Assembly (NCBI GenBank): GCA_963785155.1
Contig: CAWAUB010000009.1
Span: 62,001-126,000 of the forward strand
Direction of reading: 5' to 3'
DNA from: DASUSH01 sp963785155
GTDB taxonomy: Bacteria > Actinomycetota > Thermoleophilia > Solirubrobacterales > 70-9
Length of the DNA: 64,000 nucleotides
Part shown: piece by piece, positions 17,308 through 27,715 of the stretch
How the letters are laid out: the number at the start of each line of letters is the position of its first letter
Numbering within the stretch: position 1 is the first letter of the stretch
Notes under the pieces: model-generated
Seen by the model: only the letters and a program-made list of their open reading frames with translations
Told to the model about the DNA's origin: nothing
Database searches by the model: none
Made by a program: the position numbers and the translations under genes

Positions 17308-18686
17308 TCCGCTACGCCGGCGCGCTTTTCGAAGATCTGCTGGATCTCCTCCAACGGCTTCCCCTTGGTCTCCGGCACGAGCTTCCAGCAGAAGAGGAAC
17401 GTGACCACGCAGATGGCGGCGTAGAACCAGAACGCCCCGCTTCGCCCGATCGCATCGATCAGCGGCAGGAAGGTGAAGGCGACGATGCCGTTGAAGGTCC
17501 AGTTCGCCATCGTCCCGGTCGCCGCGGCCTTCGAGCGGTCGGGCAGCGGGTAGAGCTCGGCGTTCAGCAGCCAGAAGATCGGCCCGAGGCTGATCGCGAA
17601 GGCGGCCACGTAGAGCATCAGGCCCCCGACGGCGATGATCGAGCCGACAGTGCTCCCGGCCCCGGTGGCGAAGACGATCGCGAGCGAGGCCAGCGCGATC
17701 CCCATCACGGCAGTGCCCAGCAGGAGCAGTGGCCGGCGGCCGGCGCGGTCCAGCAGACGGATAGCAACGAGGGTGAAAACGACGTTGACGATCCCCACCC
17801 CGACCGCGGCCAGGATCGCCGCCGCCGAGGATTCCACGCCGGTGAACGTGATGATCGTCGGCGCGTAGTAGATGACGGTGTTGATGCCGGAGACCTGCTG
17901 GAGGACCGCCAGGCCGACGCCGACCACCAGCGCGGCCTTGACGACCGGCCGCATCAGGTCCTTCCAGGTCCCGGCCTTCACGTCGAGGTCCTTGTGGATC
18001 TCGGCGATCTCCTGCTCGACCGTGTCGGGGTCGCCGGAGCGGATTCGCTCGAGAACCGCCCGCGCCTCGATGTCCTCGCCGGCCATGACCAGCCAGCGCG
18101 GGCTCTGCGGCATCCTCAGCATCCCGAAGAAGAGCACGAGCGCGGGGACGGCGCCCAGGCCGAGCATCCAGCGCCAGCCCTCGATGTGGTCGAAGGCCAG
18201 GCCGACCAGGTAGGCGACGAGGATCCCGATCGTGACCGCGAGCTGGAAGAAGGTGACGAGGCGGCCGCGGATTTCGGGTGGCGCGACCTCGGAGATGTAG
18301 ACCGGCGCGACCGCGGAGGCGACGCCGACCGCGGCGCCGACCACGAGGCGGGCGATGACGAGCATCGCGACGTCCTGCGCCGCCGCGCTCAACAGGGCCC
18401 CGATGATGAAGATGATCGAGGAGAGCAGGATCATCCCGCGCCTGCCGCGTGCGTCCGAGAGCCGGCCGGCCAGAGCCGCGCCGCCGATCGCGCCGATCGG
18501 CACTGCGGCGACGACCAGGCCCGATTCGAGGCTCGAGAGCCCGAACTGGGGCTCGATGAACAGCATCGCGCCGGCGATGACGCCCGTGTCGTAGCCGAAG
18601 AGGAGACCGCCGAGGCCGGCGATCGCCGCGGTCATGACGACGTTGCGGCGAGCCTGCTTGTCGCTCACCTCGAGGATCGGACTCAT
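17304..18686 (-). CDS. MFS sugar porter (GalP/XylE/GLUT family)
   Basis: 460 residues and twelve hydrophobic segments. Sugar-porter signatures are all present: 'GYDTGVIAGAM' in helix 1, 'GRLSDARGRRG' between helices 2 and 3, 'PVYISEVAPPEIRGRL', 'PQSPRWL' before the central loop, 'QQVSGINTVIYYAP' in helix 7 and 'PETKGKPLEEI' at the C-terminus. It probably imports a hexose or pentose by proton symport; exact specificity is unclear. It starts at ATG 18686 with TAGGCT (complement of 18696-18701) 9 nt upstream and leads the pgi transcript. Confidence 0.93.
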   Translation of the reverse strand: MSPILEVSDKQARRNVVMTAAIAGLGGLLFGYDTGVIAGAMLFIEPQFGLSSLESGLVVAAVPIGAIGGAALAGRLSDARGRRGMILLSSIIFIIGALLSAAAQDVAMLVIARLVVGAAVGVASAVAPVYISEVAPPEIRGRLVTFFQLAVTIGILVAYLVGLAFDHIEGWRWMLGLGAVPALVLFFGMLRMPQSPRWLVMAGEDIEARAVLERIRSGDPDTVEQEIAEIHKDLDVKAGTWKDLMRPVVKAALVVGVGLAVLQQVSGINTVIYYAPTIITFTGVESSAAAILAAVGVGIVNVVFTLVAIRLLDRAGRRPLLLLGTAVMGIALASLAIVFATGAGSTVGSIIAVGGLMLYVAAFAISLGPIFWLLNAELYPLPDRSKAAATGTMANWTFNGIVAFTFLPLIDAIGRSGAFWFYAAICVVTFLFCWKLVPETKGKPLEEIQQIFEKRAGVAE

Positions 18687-18695
18687 CGGTGGGCG

Positions 18696-18772
18696 AGCCT
18701 ACACCCGCGATCGTCGCGGAGGGGCGGCCGCTTGCGGTGAGAACTGGCGCATTCTGGTACTCCCAGTGGGAG
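18696..18772. promoter_or_regulatory. Divergent control region: -10 box for the sugar porter and a CTCCCA-G-TGGGAG palindrome
   Basis: Minus-strand TAGGCT (18696-18701) sits 9 nt before the sugar-porter ATG. On the plus side a perfect inverted repeat with 6-bp arms and a 1-nt centre (18760-18772) lies 11 bp before the esterase start chosen at 18784. It could be an operator for the esterase promoter. The -35 boxes are not convincing. Confidence 0.35.
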
Positions 18773-18783
18773 CATCCGAGGCA

Positions 18784-19956
18784 GTGGGAACGAGGGGGAG
18801 GATCTTCGTGGCGCTGGTCGCCGCTGCGTTCGTCGCGGTCGGAGCCGCGCCGGCGTCCGCGAACCGGATCGTCGAGTTCGAGCTGCCGGCGCGTGGCGGC
18901 GAGATCGGCGAGCCCTACTACGGCTACTCGGGCACACCGCGGGCGCGCGCGATCCTCCCCGACGACTACGACCGCCGCAGGGCCTACCCGGTCCTGTACA
19001 TCCTCCCCGGCCTGAGCAATACCTACTCGTGGTGGACGGACCCGGACAAGGGCAACATCGGCGAGACGGTCGACGGGCTCGACGCGATCGTGGTCACGCC
19101 CGAGGGCGGCCTGGGCGGTTGGTTCACCGACTGGTGGAACCACGGCCGGCGCGGCGATCCGGCCTGGGAGAGCTACTTCCTCGATCAGGTGGTCCCGCAG
19201 ATCGAGGAGCGGTTCAAGATCCGGCCCGGGCGCCGCTACCACGCGCTCAGCGGCGGCTCGATGGGCGGGCTCGGCGCGGCCTACCTCGGCGGCCGCCTGC
19301 CCGGCTACTTCGGCAACGTCGTGATCTCCTCCGGCTTCGTCGACACGCAGATCTATCCGGGCACCAACTGGGGTCAGTCGCTCCTGAGCGGACCTGGCGA
19401 GATGACCGACCTCGAGCGCGTCTACGGCCCGCTCGACGGCTTCTACGCGAACGGCCACAACCCGGTGAACCTTGCCGCCAACCTCGCCCAGACGCGGGTC
19501 TTCATGTCGACGGGGAACGGCGAGGCGACCGACGACGACAGCGGGGCCGCCTCCGACCAGGTCCTCGAGATCGTCTTTATCAGGCCGATGTCGGACAACT
19601 ACGCGGCGGCGCTGCGCGAGGCGAACGTCGATCTCACCTACGAGGTCCACCCGGGCCGTCACGACTGGGCCAACCACCGCCGCCAGATCGCCGCCGCGAT
19701 CGAATGGGGGCTGTTCGAGAAGGTCCCGGAGAGGCCGACCAGCTGGGTCAACGACACCGTTGCCCAGGACGGCAAGCTGTGGCAGTTCGGGTACAGCTTC
19801 GAAACGCCACCGGATCAGATCGTGCACTTCGAGCGCAACGGGAACACGTTGTCGGTGAGCGCCGCGGGCTCGCCGGTGACGATCACGACCCGCCGCTGCG
19901 AGATCCGCCTGGAGACTCCCGGCGAGCTGCGCGTCCCGAAGCGGCGGTGCAAGTGA
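18784..19956 (+). CDS. Secreted esterase, alpha/beta hydrolase (esterase D/antigen 85-like)
   Basis: 390 residues from GTG 18784, chosen because MGTRGRIFVALVAAAFVAVG gives a signal peptide with a basic start; GTG 18808 behind AGGGGGAGGA is a possible alternative. The mature enzyme shows 'YPVLYILPGLSN' (oxyanion region), the nucleophile elbow GGSMGG within 'YHALSGGSMGGLGAAYLGG' and 'HPGRHDWANHRRQIAAAI' with the catalytic histidine. A C-terminal 80-residue beta-rich tail contains a cysteine pair. The family includes carboxylesterases and mycolyltransferases. The stop overlaps the next esterase start as GTGA. Confidence 0.83.
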   Translation: MGTRGRIFVALVAAAFVAVGAAPASANRIVEFELPARGGEIGEPYYGYSGTPRARAILPDDYDRRRAYPVLYILPGLSNTYSWWTDPDKGNIGETVDGLDAIVVTPEGGLGGWFTDWWNHGRRGDPAWESYFLDQVVPQIEERFKIRPGRRYHALSGGSMGGLGAAYLGGRLPGYFGNVVISSGFVDTQIYPGTNWGQSLLSGPGEMTDLERVYGPLDGFYANGHNPVNLAANLAQTRVFMSTGNGEATDDDSGAASDQVLEIVFIRPMSDNYAAALREANVDLTYEVHPGRHDWANHRRQIAAAIEWGLFEKVPERPTSWVNDTVAQDGKLWQFGYSFETPPDQIVHFERNGNTLSVSAAGSPVTITTRRCEIRLETPGELRVPKRRCK

Positions 19957-21566
19957 TCGCGCGCGGGGTCAGCGTCGTTCTGGCGGGGCTCTTCCTCTTT
20001 GGCATCGCGGGACCCGCGAGTGCATCGACCGGTGAGGGCGCCGGCGGAGCTCAGATCGTCGCCGAGAAACCCCTCGACGGCGGCGGCATCGAGCTGACGA
20101 TCGAGACGCCGGCGTTCACGGCGCCGGCGCTCGTCGAGGTCTTCCTCCCCGCCGGCTATGACGCGGATCCCGAGCGCCGCTGGCCGGTGACCTACTACCT
20201 CCACGGCGCGCAGGGCGACCAGGCGCGATTCCACGACTGGTTCGGCGACCTGATCGCCGACCACCCGTCGATCGTGATCTCGCCCGATGGCGGGGGGTTC
20301 GGCTTCTACAGCGACTGGTACAACGGTGGCGCCGGCGGGGCGCCGATGTACGAGACGTACTTCGTCGATCAGCTGATCCCGCTGATCGACCAACGGTTCC
20401 GGACCACCGCCGATCGCGCAGGCCGTGCCCTGATCGGCGAGTCGATGGGCGGCTACGGGGTGACCTCGTATGCCGCGCGCCACCCGGACCTGTTCGCGGC
20501 CGCGGCGAGCATGTCGGGGGCTGTGAACACCGCGAATCCGTTCGCGATCGCGCTCGTGAGCGGTACCCCGCCGGCGGAGGGCGGCCTGCCGAACGCGATC
20601 TACGGCGACCGCGCGACGCAGGAGGTCCGGTGGCGGGGCCACAACCCCGTCGATCTGGCCGGCAACCTCGCCGCCGTCGACCTGCAGGTACGCACGGCGC
20701 AGGGGACTCCCAACCCGGCCATCGAGGGCAACGATCCGGCCAGCTCGTTTTCCTGCGGGGTGGAGAGCCAGATCTTCCAGATGAACATCGAGTTTCACCA
20801 GCGGCTCCTCGACCTGGGCGTCCCCCACCAGTGGCAGGACCTCGGCACCGGCTGTCATTCCTTGCCGATCTTCCGGCAGGAGTTCACCGACTCGCTGCCT
20901 CGCCTGGAGCAGGTAATCGCCGATCGAGCACCGGAGCCCCGGCGGTTCAGCTACCGGTCGATCGAGCCGACCTTCGACATCTTTGGTTGGCAGGTCGACG
21001 CCGATCCAGCGCGGGCGCTCGAGTTCATGCAGATGGGAGACGCGGGCTCGAGTGGCCTGACGCTCGTCGGCTCCGGCACCACCCGTGTCGCGACGCCGCC
21101 GTTCTTTCCGGGGCTGAAGCAGGTGGATGTCGTCACCCCGGAGGCGACCGAGGAGCTATCACCCGACCGCGATGGGCGCCTGCGCTTCGACGTCGACCTC
21201 GGCGCGCCGAACAGCCAGCAGCAATACACGCCGGGCGCCACGACGACCGAGACCAGCCGCGCCGTGAGCTTCGAGCCGCACGCCCGCGTCAAGGTTTCCC
21301 GGGTCCGCGCGTCCGCTCGCCGGCTGCGGGTCTGCGCCTACGCCGTCGGCGGAGCGGTCACCGCGCGGATGCATGTGGTCGACGCCGAGGATCGCGTCGC
21401 CACCCGGCCCACCGAATCGACCGTGAGATCGAAGCCCTCCTGCCGCGCTCTGCGTTGGGACGGGCGACCAAGAGGCGCCAAGGGCGCGCTGCTCATCACC
21501 GGCGAGGACCAACTCGGGCACGCCGTGAGCAGCCGGCGGAACGTCCGCCTGAAGGCGCGGCCGTAA
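19953..21566 (+). CDS. Second secreted esterase with C-terminal beta domain
   Basis: 537 residues from GTG 19953, in a GTGA overlap with the first esterase. A signal peptide (about 1-26, ending ASAS) is followed by an esterase D-like domain: 'WPVTYYLHGAQGD', the nucleophile elbow GESMGG in 'RALIGESMGGYGVTSYAARH' and 'GTGCHSLPIFRQEF' as the probable histidine region. About 230 residues of beta-rich C-terminal sequence follow, with a segment rich in arginine (RVRASARRLRVCAYAVGG) seen in many cell-surface proteins of this group. It shares architecture with the preceding gene and probably arose by tandem duplication followed by extension. Confidence 0.82.
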   Translation: MIARGVSVVLAGLFLFGIAGPASASTGEGAGGAQIVAEKPLDGGGIELTIETPAFTAPALVEVFLPAGYDADPERRWPVTYYLHGAQGDQARFHDWFGDLIADHPSIVISPDGGGFGFYSDWYNGGAGGAPMYETYFVDQLIPLIDQRFRTTADRAGRALIGESMGGYGVTSYAARHPDLFAAAASMSGAVNTANPFAIALVSGTPPAEGGLPNAIYGDRATQEVRWRGHNPVDLAGNLAAVDLQVRTAQGTPNPAIEGNDPASSFSCGVESQIFQMNIEFHQRLLDLGVPHQWQDLGTGCHSLPIFRQEFTDSLPRLEQVIADRAPEPRRFSYRSIEPTFDIFGWQVDADPARALEFMQMGDAGSSGLTLVGSGTTRVATPPFFPGLKQVDVVTPEATEELSPDRDGRLRFDVDLGAPNSQQQYTPGATTTETSRAVSFEPHARVKVSRVRASARRLRVCAYAVGGAVTARMHVVDAEDRVATRPTESTVRSKPSCRALRWDGRPRGAKGALLITGEDQLGHAVSSRRNVRLKARP

Positions 21567-21567
21567 C

Positions 21568-22973
21568 TCAGGGCTCGATGTTCTGGTTCATGTGGAAGAG
21601 GTTCTCCGGGTCGTACCGGCGCTTGACCTCGACGAGCCGGTCGTAATTCGCGCCGTAGTTGTCCCGGATCCGGGCCTGGTCGTCCGCGGCCATGAAATTG
21701 ACGTAGCCGCCGGCTTCGGAGTGCGGATGGAACGCGTCGTGGTAGTCGCGTACCCAGGCGGTGTTGCGCTCGTTGTCCGCGGGGTCCGGCCACATCCCGG
21801 CGACCACGCAGGCGAACCGGGCGTCCCGAAAGGCGAAAGCGGTCTCTTCGCTCCCCACTCGGTGGCAGGCGCCGTCGATCGGGTAGAGGTGCATGGTCGA
21901 CTCCACGCAGGGAACCCTCGGACCATGCTCGACGTGGGCCGCGATCGCATCGTCCGTCAGCTCGGCCACGAAGTCCGCCTTCCAGTAGTGCTGAAGGCCC
22001 TTCGGGAGCAGGTCGTCGAAGGCGCTGTTCAGCGCCGGATACGGCATCGCGCCGACGTGGTCCGCCACGACTGGCGCGGCCTCGAAGAGCGGCGCGAGCG
22101 CGCGCTCACCCTCCTCGACGGGCCCTGTCCAGCAGGTGACGATCAGGCACATCGTCTCGCCGTGCCGGTCGGCGGGGATGAACGGCAGCGGCGGCGCGAT
22201 CTGGAAGGCGAAGAACGCTCCCAGCTCCTCCGGCGCGTCGGCGATGAACTCGCGGTAGAACCGCATCACGTCGCCGGCACGATCGACCGGGTAGAAGATC
22301 GGCCCTCCGTAGATCTCGCCGACCGGATGGAGGCGGAACTCGAGCGAGGTGACAACGCCGAAGTTGCCCCCGCCACCGCGAAGCGCCCAGAACAGTTCCT
22401 GGTTCCGATCCTCACTGGCGACGACGAGCTCGCCGTCCGCAGTGACGACGTCGGCGGAGATCAGGTTGTCGCAGGAGAGGCCATGCCCCCGGGCCAGATG
22501 GCCGATGCCACCGCCCAGGGTCAGGCCGGCGACGCCCGTGGACGAGATGATGCCTCCGGTCGTCGCCAGGCCGAAGGCGTGCGTCGCGTGGTCGAGGTCG
22601 CCCCAGGTGCAGCCGCCCTCGGCCCGCACCGTGCGTCGCTCGGATCGACGTGGATCCCCCGCATCCCGGAGAGATCGCAGACGACGCCGCCGTCGTTGGT
22701 GCCGAAACCGGGCACGCTGTGGCCGCCTCCGCGCACCGACAGGTCGAGCCCCTGCTCGCGCGCGAGCCCGACCACCGCGATCACGTCGGCAACGTCTGCG
22801 CAGCGAACGATCGCCGCCGGCCGGCGGTCGATCATCCCGTTGTAGACGCGGCGAGCCGCGTCGAACGCCGCGTCCTCGGGCGCGATCAGCGCCCCTCTGA
22901 GATCCGCTCGCAACTCCTCCGCGCTTTCCGCGGGCAGCCCCGTGTCGTTCCTGGTCGTCTCCATGGTTGCCAT
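21568..22973 (-). CDS. FAD-linked oxidase (berberine-bridge/6-hydroxynicotine oxidase type; one frameshift)
   Basis: About 468 residues. ATG 22973 (MATMETTRNDTG) is preceded by GGAGAGG. The FAD-binding PCMH domain shows 'GLDLSVRGGGHSVPGFG' with the histidine that commonly carries covalent FAD, then after a 1-nt break near 22633 'GGCTWGDLDHATHAFGLATT', in which the cysteine could make a second covalent bond, 'GLTLGGGIGHLARGHGLSCD' and 'LFWALRGGGGNFGVVTS'. The C-terminal BBE domain ends 'RYDPENLFHMNQNI'. It probably oxidises an alcohol, sugar or alkaloid-like substrate; which one cannot be told. It ends 1 bp from the convergent esterase gene. Confidence 0.87.
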
Positions 22974-23014
22974 CGGTCTCACACCTCTCCGTGTCGTGGA
23001 TTGCTGATCACTGG

Positions 23015-25920
23015 TCACCGCATCTTTTGCTCGGAGCTGGCGTACTTGTCGGATCCCAATCCGCGCCACCGATAGAGCCAGTCGTCGACGAAGCCGGCCA
23101 CCCCGGCCCTCCCGTTTTCGCCCAGCTCACCGGTCGTCACCGGGCGCAGGTCGATCTTGGGATTCTTGTGGAGGGTCGCCAGCGGCGAGATCCCATCCGC
23201 GCTGTAGCGCCACCGGCTCTCGCCTCCGAACGCAATGTCCGTCCGCCCGTTGCCGTCGAAGTCCGCCGCCACCGCGCCCTCGAAGCTGTCCGCGCGCTTT
23301 TGACCCAGCCGCTGCCATCCTCCGAGTGATCCGCTCGAGTACGACCACTCGTCCCGGCTGACGCTGGCAACGTCGGTTCCCCGGACGTGGTCGAACTCGC
23401 CGAACAGGAGGCCGGAGATCGGCTTGGACGAGCTGTTCGTCTCCGTCCAAGTTCCAGTGCTCCCGTAGCGAACGAACCACTGCTGGTTTTTCGTGTAGAA
23501 GAGGTCCGTGAGTCCGTCGCCGTCGAAGTCACCACTGCGAAGCTGGGAGATCGGCACCGGCAACGTCGTGAAATAGTCCACGTCGGCCGCTCTGCCGCTG
23601 CGAACGTAGCCAAGCCGTCCCGACGGCTCCCGGTAGAGGATGTCCGTGATGCCGTCGCTGTCCATGTCCGCGAACGCCAGATCGCGGATCCGCTTGTCCG
23701 AGGCCCGCAGGAACCTCCACGGGCGCACCCCTCCAGGGGAGTAGAACCAGCCCGTCCCGTTGGCCACCATCACATCGGCTACGTGGTCGCCGTCGAACCT
23801 GCCGACCGCGATCTCGGTCGAGTAATCGGTGTCGTAGTCGTTGCCCGTGCTCCGGAGGTTGAAGGCCCGCCAATAGAGGAAGCTGACGCGGCCATCGCTG
23901 TCCTTGACACTGATCGCCTCGAGGGAGTCATCGTGGGCGACGACGTTGTCGTGGAAATGGGAGAGCTCGAACGTCTTGCCACGCAACCCGAACGCCGGCC
24001 GCGTCCGCCCTGAGAATGTCCCTCCATAATCCTGCTCCCCACGGATCGTGTTGTAGGCGATCTCGTGATACTCGCCCGCCCAGCCGCCGTCGTAATGGCC
24101 GCCCTCCGTCGCGTTCGTGCCGTGGACGTCGTAATGGGCCGCGTAGTAGCCGTCCGATCCCCCGTACTTGTAGGCGCCGTTCAGCGAGTAGTTGTGCCGG
24201 GCCACGTATCCGCTGTACGCCCAGCCGCTCGAGGTGACCGCGTGCCGGATGTAGTCGAAGACGTTGCCCTGGATCGTCGCGTACGACGAACGGCTCATGA
24301 CGACGCCGTACATGTCCATGCCCTTGTGGAAGTAGTTGCGCTCGATCCGAACGAGCCCCGCATCGTCCGGCCGCATCCAGTCGCAGTCCAGCGACGGGGG
24401 CGGCTCGGGCTGCTCGCAGTCCGGGGGCGAGTAGGTGCACCCACTCGGCGGGTCCGGCTCCGGGCACCCGATCGCGCCCGAAACCTCGACGCCCGCTCCC
24501 GACCAGCGGCTGAACTCGTTGTTGGTGATCAGCACGTTCCGAGCCGAGAAGTCCGGACCCTCGTCGATCCCGATCGCATGGTTCGACGGCGCATTGCGGT
24601 AGGGGGCGAACTCACCGGTGCCCGTGAAGTGAATTCCGTCCACGCACACGTTGTTGGCACCGATCACGAACAGCCTGTGCGCGTAGAGGCTGTTGTTGTC
24701 TGAGATCACCGGCAGACGACCGAGCGCTCCGCGCTCACCCACGATCTGCACGCCCGCTGGGATCAAGACGTCCTTTTGCCCCGTCAAGGTCGAAGGTAGA
24801 TCCGGCTGGGATGACGATTCGACCGTTGAATCCGCCTTGCAGCAGTTCCAGCAGCTCGGTTCTCCCCTCCGCGGTCTCGACCCGCGTCGGGACGGGCATG
24901 AAGGAACCGTCGATCGCGACGCACGGCGGCTCGAGTACCTCGCGAACCTCGAGGTCGATCGGGAACGAGCGAGACTCCGCGCCCGCGCCGGCGGAGCGCG
25001 GCGTGCCCACGACGGTCAGGCGCCGGGCTTCGAAGCCCGTCGGGGCGGCGTTCGGATCCGCGGTGAGGACCAGATCGGTGGTTCCGCCCGCCGCGGGGTT
25101 CGGCTCGAACGACGGCGTGGACGCCCGCGGGCAGCGCACCGCTCACCGAGAAGTCGATCTCGCCGCTCGATCCGCCGCTGCGCCCGATCGCGATCCGGTC
25201 TCGCACGACACCGCCTTGGTCAACGTCGAGGGAGATCTCCTCCGGGGTCAGGGTGAAGTCCGGCGGCGCCGGGGTTGTCGGCACGTCGAACGTCAGATCG
25301 TCGATCCGGATCGGCTCGTTGGCGTCGGCGTCGTCTCGCGCTCTGATCCTGAAGCCGCGGATCGACGCGGTCGACTGCTCGACCGAGAGCAGGGTGTGGA
25401 AGCCGTTGGCGCGCCGAAGGGCCGCCGTCGACGGGGTGCCGATCGGGTTGCCGTTGCCGTTGTAGGCCGTGAGGGTGACCTCGGCGCACGTAAGTTGATC
25501 GGCAGGGTCACAATTCGGGATCAGCCCCTCGCCGGCGAAGCCGACCCGCACCGAGACCTTCTTGCGCGGGTTCTGGAACGTACCGGTGGTGTGGGCCGGA
25601 TAGAGCTCGGCGCAGTCCGACGGGTCAACGTTGCAATCGCTGATGTCAGCGACCTGGGAGCCCGAATGAGCCTGGCCGGACGGCGCCGTCTTGACGACCG
25701 GGTGGAACCCGGCCCCGCCCGCGCCCGGCAGCGGCCCGAAGACCACGCCCTCGCCAGGGCCGCCGAGGTCGGCGAACTGGTTCGTGACCGTCGTCTCCGG
25801 CGGGAGGCCCTCGAAGTCGATCGTGGAGTCGGCGGCAAGCGCTCCGGCGGGGAGCCAGACTCCCGCTGCCGACGCCACGGCCAGGAACACTCCGGCGATT
25901 CGCAGCGTTTTGAAGGTCAT
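23015..25920 (-). CDS. Large secreted protein: right-handed beta-helix plus FG-GAP/VCBS repeats (two frameshifts)
   Basis: About 967 residues after joining three frames, start ATG 25920 in an ATGA overlap with the upstream gene's stop. A signal peptide (about 1-29) leads to a choice-of-anchor-like beta domain beginning DSTIDFEGLPPETTV, then a BACON-like segment (PDFTLTPEEISLDVDQGG). After a break near 25115 and another near 24786 comes a parallel beta-helix (repeats such as 'NVLITNNEFSRWSGAGVEV', 'VRIERNYFHKGMDMYGVVM') and then at least five FG-GAP-like units ('SGDFDGDGLTDLFY', 'AADFDGNGRTDIAFG'). This is a polysaccharide-active or adhesive surface protein; no catalytic residues could be assigned. 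Confidence 0.75.
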
Positions 25921-27715
25921 CGGAGCACCCGCCACTTCGCGGACGCGGGCGACGTGTCGGCGTTGCCCGCCGCATCGATCGCCCGAATCCGGAGCTTGTG
26001 CCTCCCGGGCGTGAGCCGCTTGAGCTTCGCCGGCGAGGAGCACGGCCTGTAGGGGGCCCTGTCGAGCTTGCACTCGAAGCTCGATCCGAGCTCGTTCGAG
26101 GAGAACTTGACCTTCGCCCTCGTGCTCTCCGTCGCGCGCTTCGGTCGCTTGCCGATCAGCGTCTCCGGAGGCACGGTGTCCGGGCTGGGAAGCGTCGAGG
26201 CGCCGTCACCCTCGGGTGGGAGGGGAGAATCGGGTTCCGGCTGGGGATCGGGTGGCGGGGATCCTGGGCCGGTGGCGGAGGTGGTGGCGGCGGTGCCTCG
26301 TTGGCCGGGATCGTCACCGTGACGCTCGACGGGGAGCCGATGGCGGCATCGCCGCTGGGCCCGGAGATCGAGACCGTGAACGTCTCGGCGTCCTCCGCCA
26401 CCTCGTCGGCGAGCGCGCTGACGTCCACGGTCTTCTCCGTCTCGTTCGCGGCGAAGTTGAGCGATTGGACGATCGCCGGGAAGTCATCGGCGCCCGCGGT
26501 ACCCGCCGTGGTCCTGACGTCGACGTTCCCCGGCGCGTAGGAGCTCGCCCCGCTGCGCCGCACGGTCAGCATCCCGGCCTCGCCCTCGGCGACCTCGAGC
26601 GCGGACTGCGTGAACGCGGTGCTCGCTAACGGCCTCGTCGTGAACTCAAGGTTGAACTGACTGGTGAAGAACCCTTCGTCCCCGCCCGAGTCGTCGGCGA
26701 CCCAGAGCCGGTAGATCCCGTTCGCTCCAAGTAGGTCGAAGGCCGAGAGGCTCGTCGCGGAAGCGGCCTGCGGGGCGGGCGCCGGCAGGCTGTCGCCGGG
26801 GTTACGGTTGGTGACCCGGTAGCTGGGGTTGGCGCAGACGTTGCTCCCGTCGCCGGCGGGCATCGAGCCCGCCGCCTCGTCGTCCCACGTCCAGCCGTAC
26901 GCGTTGACGTCGAACGACCCGCAGGTGTCGGACATCAGCATCACGGTCGGCCCGCCGACCTTCTGGAGCATGATCTCGATGTCGTCGGGGTGGTTGTGGA
27001 AGATCCCGTCGATGCGGACGTTGAGGTCCGTGACGACGCCCGACTGGTTGGTGACGACTCGTTCCGACGGGTACGGGCTCGCGGCACCGGACGTAGCGCT
27101 GCCGGCCGGGAGATCGAGGTTGACCGACCCGGTCGAGATGTCGAGCGACCAGCTCTCGATCCGGTCTCCCGACGACGGGCAGCTGCCGCTACACCACCGG
27201 TACGAGTAGAGCCTCCATTGACCGTTGGCGTTCTCGTTATTGAAGTTGTCGAAGTTGACCGAATGCGGCCCGCCTGGAACATCCTGCTCGAACGGACACG
27301 AGCTGCCGCCGGCACAGGTGTCGGCGGGCCGGTAGGTGCCGGCGGGACAGTTACCGCTCGCTGGCTGCGCGGCCTGCTGGTCGAAGGTGAGGTCGAGATT
27401 GCTGACCGCGCCCGTGTTGGCGCATCCGACCCGCTTGACGATCTCCGTCTCGCCGCTCGGCGCGACGAGGAGGAGATTCAGCTCGAGGAGTTGGTTGAAA
27501 TCGATGTCTTTGACGTGCAGGTCGACGTCGGTGATCGGTCCCTCCTGGCCGCTCACCTGAACGGACGTCGGGGAAGGCCACCCCGACACGCTCTCGTTCG
27601 CGCCCGAGAAGACGATGGGCGTGCTCGACTCCCAGGTCGCCTCCTCGGCCGAGGCCGGCGGCGCCAGCGCGCCTGCGGCGAGCCCGATCAGGACCCCAAG
27701 CGTCGCCCGCCGCAT
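25917..27715 (-). CDS. Secreted proprotein-convertase P-domain/Calx-beta protein with terminal Ig-like domain (one frameshift)
   Basis: Start ATG 27715 shares one base with the upstream stop. A signal peptide (MRRATLGVLIGLAAGALAPP) is followed by two P-domain-like beta modules ('DVDLHVKDIDFNQLLELNLLL', written here as residues near 65-85, and 'VRIDGIFHNHPDDIEIML'), a Calx-beta domain (AEGEAGMLTVRRSG..VTVTIP), a polyproline linker and, after a 1-nt break near 26262, an Ig-like module ending 'RIRAIDAAGNADTSPAS'. The break lies in the low-complexity proline linker where indels are easy to make. Likely an extracellular adhesion or scaffold protein; ligand unknown. Middle gene of a three-gene secreted operon. 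Confidence 0.75.

Noticed and set aside
15691..19827. A 1378-residue minus frame apparently extending pgi through the sugar porter and esterase
   Set aside because: Only the first 538 residues make sense; the rest is the shadow of the porter and the plus-strand esterase. The pgi start is the GTGA overlap at 17307.
23015..25920. Treating the three frame segments as three separate secreted genes
   Set aside because: The internal segments lack signal peptides and the protein reads continuously across both breaks.
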